Source: Nereocystis luetkeana (lineage: Eukaryota; Sar; Phaeophyceae; Laminariales; Laminariaceae). Taken from it: a DNA stretch of 64,000 nucleotides. The notes beneath the pieces are model-generated. The model saw only the letters and a list, made by a program, of their open reading frames with translations, did not search any database and was not told where the DNA came from. Made by a program: the position numbers and the translations under genes. Position 1 is the stretch's first letter; each line of letters begins with the position of its first letter. The stretch spans positions 17,724,079-17,788,078 of the forward strand of contig JARUPZ010000002.1 in the NCBI GenBank assembly GCA_031213475.1, given 5' to 3'. Of this stretch, positions 10,456-21,500 are shown one piece after another.

Positions 10456-11564
10456 ATGCATACTGTACACGCACGTTATCACAGAAACAGGGACAGCAGA
10501 GGAGGAAACAAGGAAGAGGTGGCAAGATTGGTCGAAGCACTCGCGTTTGGTTCGGTAGGGAAGAGTACTAAGAAAAACTACTTAGTAAAATGGAACACCT
10601 GGGTGAAAGAGAGAAAAGCGCAGGGTAAAGCGCCGTGGTTGTATACTGTCGACGATCCCAATGACGCGCTGACCGAACTGCTCCAATTCATGACGTCTCG
10701 CTGTGTTGTGCACAATAACCAGCAATCGACCGTCTGAGGGTACTTAGCAGCGATTAACTTTTTCACAAGATGTTCGCAGGATGGGACCTATCTTTGTGGC
10801 ATTGCGGGATCGTCGCAGTGGAAAAGGGGATAGACAGGGCGCACGGTATGTCTACCAAGGAAAACACATGTTTAGATTGCCCTTGACGTGGGCAATGCTT
10901 GCAGAAGGGCGACAGGCATTCGTGAGTATGGAAGACGGGGGGGGGGGTACGTCATGTGGTTAGGACTCGCCGTGTCATATTTTCTCTCGTGCCGAGCGTC
11001 GGAGTTGTGGGCGTACGCCAATGGGCAGGTATAATATCCCGAGTTTTGTCTGACACGGAAACGAATCTCTTTCGTTTACGAAGGAGTGCAGGCGGCCTTT
11101 GAGAACAGAGCGATCGCTACAGCAGTGCAGGTAAAGTTTTGGGGGTCGAAGCGTGACCAAAAACGGGCGGGTTGCACCATCGCGCGAACGCGCCTCGCCC
11201 AGGAGAAGGAGACGGGGCGTCCATGGGAGCGTTCGAAGCTCGGTTGGAACTGCGGGATGTATACCCACGAACACCAGCGGAAGCGCCCTTGACGGCTAGG
11301 AGCACCCCGCTTGGGTGGAAATTGTTTTCTAGAACAGAAGCGGTCGCGGCGTTGAGATTTATGGTAGGTCGCATCGGTAGAGATCACATGCAGTTCGCGT
11401 TGCACTCCGGAAAAATCGTGGGGGCCACCCAGCTAGCTTCCCAAGGAATCTCGGAGTTGCAAACTCAGCGTGCAGAACGGTGGAAGTCGCGGGCGTTCAT
11501 GACGTACGTGAAGGACGCAGGGGAAGGGGCAAGCGCCGTTTCTGCTGCTCTCTCAAAAACGTAG
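10456..11564 (+). pseudogene. Tyrosine recombinase of the DIRS-like element
   Basis: The N-terminal SAM-like part is at 10456-10737 (S-T-K-K-N-Y-L-V-K-W-N-T-W). The catalytic part has C-R-A-S-E-L with the first catalytic Arg near 10993, then H-S-G-K-I-V-G-A-T-Q-L-A (11403 onward), R-W-K-S, and the nucleophile region F-M-T-Y-V (Tyr at 11505-11507). The second catalytic Arg of the H-x-x-R box is Lys here (11412-11414). Stops at ~10735 and ~10960 split the gene. The enzyme would insert circular cDNA by site-specific recombination without target duplication. Confidence 0.75.
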
Positions 11565-11569
11565 AATGA

Positions 11570-12745
11570 TATTCGTGACAGCAGGAAAATACGTTTAAGT
11601 GATCAGGCTGCTTTATGGTGCGAGTGGTAGATAGGCTCGCAGAGATTTTGCCGCGGGGCCATGAGGGTTCGGGTTAGCTTGATTAATTAAACGTAGGAGG
11701 GTTATTCATAAGAGGTAGAAGGGGGAATAAGAACGGGACATATGACGGAGTGGTCGTTCGTATCATAGTTTCGGAGCTATTGAATCTGCACGATAGAGGT
11801 CGACATGTGAAATGTTAGTTAATAAGTCTCGAGCCATACAAACACACGTTTGCAGAGATTTTCGAGGTCGCCAGGAAACGGGTTGACAATCTATACCGTA
11901 TTAGTACTATTAATCCGAAAAAAATACGGTTTTCCCCACTTTTTTTCGGACGGAGTAGAAAGACCCATCGCTGACGAAAGACGAGATTTTGGTGATCTGG
12001 TCTCGTTCCCGAAGGCGCTCTAAGTTCGCGTTGTTTGGGGTTGCTGATGTCTCTGACAAGCAATTTATCATGGTTGATAACTTAACATGATGGATATTCT
12101 ACTGTTCAATCATCACGCCGCACTTCTTCGTGGTCGATAGGTACATCAGGGGCAGGTCTAAACCGGTGAAATCAAGAATTTGTTGAATTGTCGAACCTCA
12201 TATTTCCAACCCATGTTTGATAGTAAGATCCTGCGTCCTACGGGTTTAATGTATAAGGCAGATAGGGGAAATGTAACAGGCATTGGGATAAGTTTATAAT
12301 GTTTCTTTTTCAATTTACGAGAATAACTATTTTTTTTGCCATAACCAAAATTGCGTGGGGGGGGGGGGGGGGGGACGATATTCATAAATACACCTAATCA
12401 GCTGTGAGAGCGAGGGTATCGTCGAATATCATTTTTTGAAGTTGGGTGTGATGATAAAGATCGTGCGTGATACAGATTGTATATATATATACATTTATAA
12501 AATTAGAACAAAAGCTGCGAGATCGAAGATGTCCTTGGACTTTGTGTCATCATCTCCTCGCTGCGCATCTCATTCGCGCAGTACGATTCACTTGAAATAC
12601 GCCCCACTGAAATGTTCGTCATGTGTGGGTAGACTGCCTGACGTTGCATATCGTAGTAGTTCAAACATATACCAGATATGTATTTAGTTATTATACGAGC
12701 AAACTTCCCAAGGTTATGAAATTAAACACACATCAAAGACGGCCA
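11570..12745. other. Unassigned stretch
   Basis: No gene recognised. A run of G (about 12356-12374) and a short AT microsatellite (12479-12491) are present. The small open frames show no family features. Confidence 0.5.
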
Positions 12746-12748
12746 TTT

Positions 12749-13560
12749 CGGACCGGTCTTAACGAGGGAAAAATAGACGAAAACAAAAACGAAATGAACA
12801 AACGAAAAACAGAACTAAAGAGCACGTGAGTTTTATTGGTCAAATTAAAAAAAATAGAAGTAGAGATCCCGATACCTCCGTTTTCACACTTCGTTTTTTT
12901 GAAGTCCCAGAGGACTCAACAAAAAACGAAATGGGTGCCAAATAAACGAAATATGGGATACTCAGGGTCGAAGAGGAACATAGGAGAAGCTCGAAGCGTT
13001 GGGATGAAGTTCCGATAAAGTTTCTACGACCGGTTGGCAAGCGCACGATGGCCGAGGTAGTGCATGCGGCGGCCACGCGGCTTGTCTGCTGACGGCGCCA
13101 GCACATATGGCTAGGGAATCACCATGGGGTGCCCTCGCAAGAAACCGGGAGATCAGGAAGTGGCTGTGGCGGTATATATTTCGACATGAGTCCCACCCAA
13201 CATTCAAACGTCTGCCATCGAACAGCGATGGCCGATACACAAGTTCTAGAGCACTCCGTAGGGAGCGGATTGGGCCACGAGAACCGCCTGCTGTGGAGGG
13301 TGCCTCACGTGTGCGAGTTGTGTCTATCCACCGTCGCTGTCGAGCGCGATCGCCGGGAATCACGTGCTGTGGAAGTTGAGTCATTCCGAAAAATTGCACC
13401 GCGTAAAAATTCGACTCGGCTTCTTATTTTTGTTTCGTTTTTTTTTTGTTTCTTTTTTTCTCGTTTGGACTCAACCTGCTATTTTTTGTGAAAAACGAAA
13501 GTCTGTTCGTTATATTTTGTTTTTTTTTCCCTTTTGTTTGCTCTAGTTAAGACCGGCCCT
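12749..13560. mobile_element. Inverted-repeat element, about 810 bp
   Basis: The left end reads GGACCGGTCTTAACGAGGG; the right end, read on the other strand, is GGGCCGGTCTTAACTAGAG. Both inner flanks are rich in AAAACGAAA-like runs that are also inverted relative to each other. No transposase-like ORF is inside, so this looks like a non-autonomous DNA transposon. The target duplication could not be settled. Confidence 0.6.
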
Positions 13561-13761
13561 TACATTAATTCGTTCTTCGGGGACAGGTGTGACTCAATAT
13601 TACATTTACTATAAACTACCGTATAGCATATACATAACGTTACCTGGTATGACTCTTCACCATTAATTCAATACCTGGTATATTCTAACAATATAGTAAA
13701 TTTCCTTGTAAGTCCCACTTGCTGAATAAAAGCCATTAGAGTCGTTTTTAACGACACGTAT

Positions 13762-13975
13762 TTATTTGGCAAAAAACTAGCCAAAATAGCATGTTTTTGG
13801 AAATAATAGATTTGGATTTGCCAAAATGTCAAGTTTTTTGCAAAGCTTTTTTATGGATATTCCCCAAGCCTTACGTTGGCAAGTTTTTGGAAACTTGGAC
13901 TTGCAATTTCATTTGGCAAGTAAGTACGACCTGAAAGCCCAAATTTCCAAAAACTTGCTATTTTGGCAAGCTTTC
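13762..13975. mobile_element. Short inverted-repeat (MITE-like) element
   Basis: GCCAAAATAGCATGTTTTTGG (one base longer than the shared core) at about 13780 pairs with its reverse complement near 13945-13970 (CCAAAAACTTGCTATTTTGG). Between the arms, shorter TTTGGCAAG motifs recur in both directions. No coding capacity. Confidence 0.55.
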
Positions 13976-15140
13976 ACAGTGTCCTTAAAAACAGCCCGAA
14001 GACATACCATGGTATCTTTTTATATGCAGTACCTCCACTTATTTCATCACGCCTCGCTCCGTGGGGGGCGGGGGGGGGGGGCACTCATTCCCTACTATAT
14101 ACATATATGTTTGAAATATCGGAGCGAAACGTGTATACTATGCCTATAATATATACTATTGTAATCCCCACCTCCGAGGCACACCATGTAGCCGACCCAG
14201 TGTCGCCCGTGGGTCGTGTCGTCCTTGGGTCTCTCATTTGTTGTTCTGCAGTGGATTGCCCATGGGACTCACAGAGGTCTGGCCCTTGGGTCTGCCATGG
14301 TGTATTACATATATCTATGCCATGGGTTTATAGCACTGCCCGCATGTACGGAAGTCGCCCATGGACCTCCTATGATATTCTAGCGGTGGTCCATGGGTTG
14401 CTCATGAGAATCGCGAGCATCAGAATCGCGAGCATGGTTGGACTCCCGTGAGTGTCCCGTGCGACAGCCATGAAATGCCCCCGAAAGGCGCCCAGTAGTA
14501 CCCATATGCCTGGCAGAAAGTACCGATATTGTGCATCGTTGAGGTCGTCGTCTTTTCCTCCTGGTGTATCATTTCTTGCCCCATCGTGCTCGGAATATTT
14601 CCCCTCTCCTTCGCCTTCGTTTCTTACTAGTATTTATCTTTTACCAACAAAATTAATACTTATTCCTACGATCTTCCTTTATGTTTTCGCCTTCCTGTTC
14701 CCTTCTGCGCTTGTTTGGTTCACCGGCGTATTCATGGTCTGCTTTTCGTGACCAATGCGTTGGCGTTGCATTGCCCATTATTGTCATTGTAGCCTTCTTA
14801 GTACATTTTGATATGTCGGGTTCTCTCTGTCTCGTGTTGTTGATATCTTGTGACCGCAGAGCTTTAATTTCTCCACGACGAAGAACCAACACCTCACTGT
14901 ATTTGCAACTTGTCTCTGAGTGGAACGGATGGCTTCGTACGACGAACACACGATCAGATGCATTGAAGCGAATCACAGAAACGCATAGTGTACATGAGAG
15001 CTCTGAGGCAGACAAGAGTGACAGAAAAAGCGGGGGAAAGAACACTATTCAACACATACATGCATCTAGTGGAGAGCACGTCAATATCGGGAAGAGGCGC
15101 TCTCGCTCGTGACGGTACAAAACAAAAATACGACAGGCAG
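13976..15140. other. Unassigned stretch
   Basis: A G-rich run is at about 14060-14082. At 14200-14410 short CCATGGG and CCTTGGGTC words recur. ORFs on both strands at 14450-15110 overlap one another and have no recognisable domains. Confidence 0.45.
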
Positions 15141-15149
15141 CAGTAGTTC

Positions 15150-15405
15150 GGAGACTTTCGGTCGGACGGCGTGGAGTTTTGGCTTCGACCAACTAAAACC
15201 GGGCCCCTATTCTTGATGCGGTCGTTATAGTTAGGCCTCGCTTCGGTCGTAATATAGGGGGCATGCACGCATGCGCAACAAACGGGGATTTTCGGTCGGA
15301 AGGCGTGGATTGCCGGATTTCAATCAACTGTAAAGGGGCCGCTATACTTTATGCGGTCGTTCAAGCTACGCCTCGCTCCGGCCGTAATATAGGGACCGTG
15401 GGCAA
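15150..15405. repeat. 134-bp tandem repeat, two copies
   Basis: TTCGGTCGGA occurs at 15157 and 15291, and the two units share a GGC-GTGGA start, a GGGGCC block, ATGCGGTCGTT, CGCCTCGCT and CGTAATATAGGG. The copies differ by substitutions. No coding frame is kept. Confidence 0.7.
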
Positions 15406-15847
15406 CAAACAGCCGCCTACTGTAAATAAAAATGGATATACCTCGGATGCATACATGCGAGAAAGGAGGGACAAAGCATGAACCGTCCACGATCGAAAAC
15501 AGTAAGTAGCCCGACTAGACGCGAAGATTGTGGGGAGATATTCAAGATTTTCTGAGGCCACAAACTACCAGCTGCTGTACGAGGATACCGCATAAGCATG
15601 GAGGAGCATGAAAAGTAACGCTTCGAAATTGTTGACATATATCTGAGTTTTTATGTGACGTACACTATCATCCTATGTCTTGCACCTGGTCCTTTCGTTT
15701 TTCTTCGCACAACGAACGTAAAGACGCACGACTGTAGTTTAACTGGCGCGTAGTATAGATACGGAGCACATGCATTGAAGCAGTAGGCTGCACATTTTAG
15801 ACTGCTTTGGTTGCTGATGTTGAATACTACTGCTGGGTAGTACACGC

Positions 15848-15953
15848 TATTACGGGGGACTATAGTTAATAGGACCAATGGCATACATAAAACCCTATAA
15901 ATACCCTTTTTACTAACAACATTCGGTCCTATTAACTATGGTCCCCCGTAATA
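15848..15953. mobile_element. MITE family 1, copy 1
   Basis: A 106-bp near-perfect fold-back. The left arm TATTACGGGGGACTATAGTT is mirrored by the right arm ending CCCCCGTAATA, with TAATAGGACC/GGTCCTATTA next to the loop. TA at both ends could be the target duplication. It lies about 30 bases upstream of the conserved leader block of CAP gene A. Confidence 0.85.
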
Positions 15954-15979
15954 GTAGTCGTTGGGGTTTCATTTATTTG

Positions 15980-16156
15980 GGTGTTTGTGGATGCAGCACA
16001 GTCAGTCGGGGCGTGTCTGGTCGGTTATTCGGATCGGTATTATTCACACCCCGCCCACCTCACTTCCCACTCCACTCTCCACTCCGCTCTGAATCAAGTC
16101 AAGTAACAACCCAGGGTACTGCCATACTCTCCTCGCGGTGTGATCAATTACTCACG
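15980..16156 (+). promoter_or_regulatory. Conserved leader block of CAP gene A (probable promoter and 5' UTR exon)
   Basis: The block aligns with blocks near 32.5-32.66 kb and 45.12-45.30 kb, upstream of the other two CAP genes. Shared parts are a CAGTC-GGG-GTGTCTG stretch, a GGATCGGT word, a pyrimidine-rich tract (CCACCTCACTTCCCACTCC) and a donor site GGTGAGTTGGAGTGC (donor GT at 16157). The coding ATG of gene A follows directly on an AG acceptor at 18597. The simplest reading is a noncoding first exon spliced over a 2.4-kb intron. The transcription start is not known. Confidence 0.6.
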
Positions 16157-16712
16157 GTGAGTTGGAGTGCTACCTGCGCAGCGGTAGCTGTGATAGTGGG
16201 GGCGACTTCGTTTTCACACCCGGCCCCGAGTCCAACGAGTCTTGTGAGTTACATCAGTTAGCCTTGTAAGTCGATCCATCGAGCGCTCAGCTCTGTGCAC
16301 AGTTCAAATATGTTGTTGGGTGCCTACTCTCGTGAAGCGGGTCTGTGGGCAGCGGCACCATTTCGTCTCTCTATGCGTGTGCATATCTGGAACAGCCCCA
16401 ACGCCGGTCTCTAAAGAAAGCCCCCAGCCGGAGCTTTACTACAGCTGCGCAGCCGTTGGTGGAGATCACGAGAGATTACATCGCGCTCGGCACTTTGACA
16501 TTCATGAAGAGAGTGTGACTACTCTTGTGCTTACGATTTAGCTTTCAAACATTTGAAGTGCTGCAGTTGTTAATTTTCGATTTTTTTCGGGACCCAGATA
16601 CAGCGAACATTTTTTGTTCGGATGCGATCTTACTCGTAATCTAGGGGGAGCACCAGCAGCCCAACTCGTATCATGCTGCGCTCGTGTCGAATATCTACCT
16701 GAACCATACGTA

Positions 16713-17105
16713 GTTCGGTTATACCCCGTACCTCGGCGACCCTTCGTGTGGCAGATGCCGCAATCATCGCCCTTTTTCGACTGTTTCCTTCCTTGAAGTA
16801 AGGGGCCAACTTGTGACCGAAGCCAATTGTGAGTAGCTAATCGTATTTCGGTTATAGTCCCTACCTCAGCGACCCTTCGTGTGGCCGATGCTGTGCAATC
16901 GTCGCCTGTTTTCGACGGTTTCCTTCCTTGACGTAAGGTGCCAACTTGTGGCCGAAGGCAATAATTGAAAGTAGCTAATCGTATTTCGGCTATACTCCCT
17001 ACCTCAGCGACCCTTCGTGTGGCCGATGCTGTGCAATCGTCGCCTTTTTTCGACGGTATCCTCCCTTTAAGTCCTATATTGACCAACTTGTGGCCGAAGT
17101 CTATT
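16713..17105. repeat. 133-138-bp minisatellite, about three copies
   Basis: Units beginning near 16728, 16861 and 16999 share CTACCTCAGCGACCCTTCGT, a GCCGATGC-GTGCAATCGTCGCC block, TTTCGACGGTTTCC and CCAACTTGTGGCCGAAG. On the - strand a 182-codon frame (16538-17086) runs through it, but one period (133) is not a multiple of three, so coding is doubtful. It lies in the probable leader intron of CAP gene A. Confidence 0.8.
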
Positions 17106-17802
17106 CATCTGGTTGTAATAGATGAGACTGATTTGCCACTTCTATGAGAAAATAGACTATTGGTTGACGTTGTGAATAGTTCCTTTGCCTCGTACACAGC
17201 GCGTGCCAACCATTTTATCGAAAGCCTGGTCAGTGGTAAGCTCTTACTGAAACACGAAGACGATAACGTGGTGAACATTTATACTTCTGAGTACGTACGG
17301 CATTGCATTCCATTCGTTTATCTCTCATCTGTGGTGCACATTTATTTAGTGTTAGTGTCTTGCATTTACTTGAATCTCGCGAGGAAGAAGAATTAGCCCG
17401 GGCTTCCTATACAAAGTTGTGCTGGATGGCGTGGGATAGGAAAAACGGAAGGCATTGTACCCTGCCGGCATGTTGATATTCCTGCCGCTATTGTTGACCT
17501 ATTTACGTCACCTCCTCGTCCCAAAAACACAACAGGCAATACAGCAGATCGAGATACGAACTATATATTCTCTGACGCATTCGTTGGCGGCACAGACAGA
17601 ACTGATATCTCTCCAGGATTGAAATATGGGCACGGACACTGGTTGCGCTGGATATCGGCGGGCAGAAAGAACGGTTTATGTGAAGCACATACAAACAGAC
17701 AGAAGAGAGCCGCGGTGGGCAACCCTCTTGCGTCTTCGGTGTATTTAGTATTGATAAACACAGAAAAGTGATCAATAATTCTCTACGAGTACGACGAGTA
17801 AT

Positions 17803-17901
17803 AGGTTTCCTTTCATTTTGGTTGCCCTCGGTTTTCTTCTTGGAGGGGATCTTTATGAGTGATCAACGTTCAGGCTCATGCTCCACATAATCGGATGACA
17901 C
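17803..17901 (-). mobile_element. Diverged arm of MITE family 4
   Basis: GGTTTCC...CGGTTTTCTTCTT...GAGTGATC-ACGTT-AGG-TCATGCT-CACAT matches, with substitutions, the arm seen at 44619-44722. Only this one arm is evident, so it is a solo or truncated copy inside the probable leader intron of gene A. Confidence 0.5.
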
Positions 17902-18596
17902 GCGCAGGAACGACAACCACGATATAAACATTTTAGCTGACCACCTTGCTTGGTAATAATGTTCTTAAGGACAAGATCATGTTCAACCCGGAGCACGCTT
18001 GACGAAATTTGAAACTCGTATTAGGGCCTTTTTATCGGGGACTTTTTTCGAGATTTTCCAAAGTTTGGAATTTTTGCTCTGTCGCAATCTGTGAAATTCT
18101 TTAGAAGCAAGAGTACCAGGAAAGCCAATTTTCACAAATTTGGAGAAAAAGCCAGGAAATCTGGAAGATTGAAAAGTTGCGCGAAAAAACATGAAATTTA
18201 TAGAAAAGTAAGCTCTCGGGTAGGAAGAGCCCCTACCCGCAGCTTGCAAGTATAAGCCTCGATACACAGCTGGAAGTGCTAGCCTCGATACACAGCTGGA
18301 AGTGCTTTTATACCTATGCAAATGAAAAATCTTAATAATAAATATGCGATGGAGGCAAACGTCGCCTCTAAAGTTGGATTTAATTGACAGCACGCGTATC
18401 GTTGATAAGATCACTGCGTTTCCGCAACAGGTGTCACGGTACGAACAGCACGGGTGGTACATCACATAATCGTGATTACCTGGTAGCATACCATGATGTG
18501 AATTTTGGTGTGGTATTTACCGCATATTAACCTGCCCTAAGCGCCTGTGTCTTTTCTCGCCAACACGGCCCCATGATACATTTGTATCTGCTGTAG

Positions 18597-21500
18597 ATGC
18601 GGATCACAGTGGGTGCCGTGTTCTTCCTGGCGATGGTTCCGCGCGGGTTAACGGCCGCAGAAGTTCAAACCACTGGCCATCGGACGACCATCGTGGAGGA
18701 CACCACTCCTGCAGGCGAAGCCCAGCATGTAAGTAACCGCTCACTCGATTGTATGTGTGATAACCGGAGGGCTGTGTTGTTCATAATTCCAGAAGACTCC
18801 TCGTCCGCGCTTTCTTTACGGTCTATGTATACAATACTCTCTGTGTCGATGTATGTTGGTGGTCTTGTACAGTGGTTTTTCTTCGCATCCATTCCTGATT
18901 GTTCGAGCATTAAATACTGCTATCCTGTGAAAACCGTTGTTCGACGAGCTGGCAGTACAGGGCGCGTACGCCGAAACTGTTCTCCGGTAGTGCGAAACCG
19001 GTGAATCGTGCCGTAGAAGGAGCGGAAGCAATAAATCCGAAGCACGGAATACCGAGAGGCGTTCGAAAGTTCAATTCTCCTGAGAGTCTAGAGGGACCAT
19101 TCACCTTCACCGAGCGCGCGTACGACGCTGTTTTAGGCCGCACTCTGTGGCAGGGAAATACAATACTATACAGATTGATTCAAAGTCCCAAGTAGCCCCA
19201 AAACCACTCATAGCGAAAACTTGAGTCTCCACGCATAGCGTGGGCATTCCTCTGAACTACACACGCAAATCTGTACAATGTTCCGCGAGAATCAGCTCTC
19301 TCTACAGTCCCGGCGAAGAAAACTCCTCTCTTCTCGCCAGGACAGAACCATTCGCCAACGGCTTTGGGTCAGGGGCGCAGGATAGCAGGCCTCATATGCT
19401 TCGCATAAGGGGTACGAAGTAAGTCAGTATATTCCGGTGCTGATCATTTGGTGCCACTTCAAACAGTGTAAGAGTTGCTTTAGGCGAACGTAGTCACCAT
19501 ACCACAGAGGCCAGACAAAGCCGCCGAGAGTCATGGAGGGCGTAAGGGCGATCAAATGCAACCAACCTTCGAGCTGAGGATCTACGAGTAGTTATACACG
19601 TATTAGCTGGAATGCACTACATTGCGTATTGCTCGCGTCTCTCTTGGGCGTCCTTGACCAAGAAGAAACAGGACCACCTTCACAAAGACCGTCTGTGACA
19701 TATCTTCAGCAATGCCTTTGAAACCCCGCAACTTGTAAAACGAGTACCGTCTCCGTTTCATCGTTTTGACCCAAAACCCTACATGTGAGTGTCAGAGTAC
19801 CTCCTCTGGCCGACATCATTGCTTAGATTTGGATTCTGAGGGGGTTATTCCTCGCCAAGGCCACGTGTCTATGTTTCTGAAGTATAGTTCTTTCTCGGTG
19901 GAGGAGATGATAGGGCGCGCAAGTTCAACACCTAAATCATATCAACCTTAACTATCCACACTCCTCGTCAGTCGCAAAAATGGTAAACGGAGATTTAGTC
20001 GGATTTCTTGCGGTTGAAGCCCTTCCCGTCGTTCGTTTGGAGAGCCTATTGCGTTTCGCTGGCTCCAGACGGTCCTCCCGGCTACCGCATTTGTTCGTGT
20101 TTGACCTCTACTTTGCGTGCCCACGATGATCGCCTATCGTCGACACTATATTTCACAATAAACCGATCCCGAGTCGGACAGCCGACAACAGTTTTAGCTT
20201 TTCAGTGATCTTCGCTCTGTAAGCCAAGTCAACGTTGTTAACGATTTGCACAGCTGGTGCTGCTTTAGCGTGCTTAGGTTTCGTAAAGGGGAGGCATGCC
20301 TTGGAAGGGCACACAAATGACGCAAAATCATATTTCAAAGCGAAAGGCCGGGTACACGTGTATGTGTCGAAGAAGAGACAGGGGATGTTATCCGGTTACC
20401 CACTGGTCAAACTTGAGAATATTCATGTATCACCCATAAAATAGGCATCAATTATATTACCCGGCACATCGTTCATGCCGCCTCGCACGCAAAGAGTGTC
20501 GTACCGTGCACAATGCGTACATACTGCAACGTGTACGTGCGGATTTGTTTGTCAAGTCGATATTTCCGACCAGGGTGTATCACATACCAGCGTGAGTAGT
20601 TTTTACCTTTCATCCAGATGGCTACTTTTCACCTCAAACATACTTTTATTCTTGCGTACTTCTGCGTTCACGTCGCATGTCGATTGCCAGCGCCGTCTGT
20701 CACGAGGAGGGGGTAAATGGGGTCGGGGTAGGAGGACTCCCAACAACTACGACGATGACTCTCTTATTGGGACAACGTCGACCTCTGTGGAATTGGTTGA
20801 GACCCCTGCACCATCGACGACACATCCGGAACCATGCCTCACCCGTGAACCGTCGACGACGGCTCCGGCACTATCGCTGACACCTGCACCTTCGACGACA
20901 GCTCCAGTGCGGTCGACGATGGCTCCCGTACCAGCGATGGCAGATCCGGTACCACGACGAACCCCTGAACCATTGACGACGCCGACCGACATGGACATCT
21001 TACTCGATCTGCACAATGAAGCCAGGTGAGTCAGCGGTCCTGCTGTGTACTAGCCTATGAGCAGCGGCGGCCGTCTGTCTGTTGTGGTTGACATACGAGA
21101 CGGGCTCATACTGCATGCATGTCAAGGTCAACGAGCGACGAGCCAGGGTATAATAATGTTCAATGGACATAACTGTTTTCATTATATTTAGGCCGTTCAT
21201 TGCTTGGGGCGTAGAATGGACTTGATCGACAACAGCAAGAGCCCCCCACGAATCTCGCCCCATTTCTCTTTCGCGTACCGATCCGCTCAAAGGTGCCTAC
21301 ACAACGCAGACCCCCTGACCTACAGCGACGAAGTGGCCACCTCTGCTATGGTAAGACCGCTGCCATGATTCTGTGTCGTTTAGTTGAGTGCCACAGTATC
21401 ACTGTTGTTGTCACATTCGATATCCATGGATTTTGGTAGTATCGTTCGCAGTCGCACTTGCACGTATCGCGGACGTTCATTCCTATTACGGGGGGCCATA

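Larger units (their letters stand above)
7606..11565 (+). mobile_element. Decayed DIRS-like retrotransposon
   Basis: In order on the + strand: a Gag-like region with ~87-base repeats; a reverse transcriptase with K-T-D-V-A-D-A-F (about 8919), G-W-S-G-S-P-G-F-W-G (9031-9060) and Y-V-D-D (9262-9273); an RNase H (L-S-D-A at ~9831, R-G-D-N-M-A-A-V-S at ~10047); and a tyrosine recombinase (10456-11564). RT plus RNase H followed by a tyrosine recombinase instead of a DDE integrase defines the DIRS/Ngaro-type retroelements. Several stops and frame changes (for example the stop after Y-V-D-D-Y at ~9297 and a frame change near 9850) show it is dead. Terminal repeats were not found by eye, so the ends are approximate. 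Confidence 0.8.

Noticed and set aside
12356-12374. Poly-G runs as functional elements
   Set aside because: Simple homopolymers whose length is prone to sequencing error; no context points to a function.
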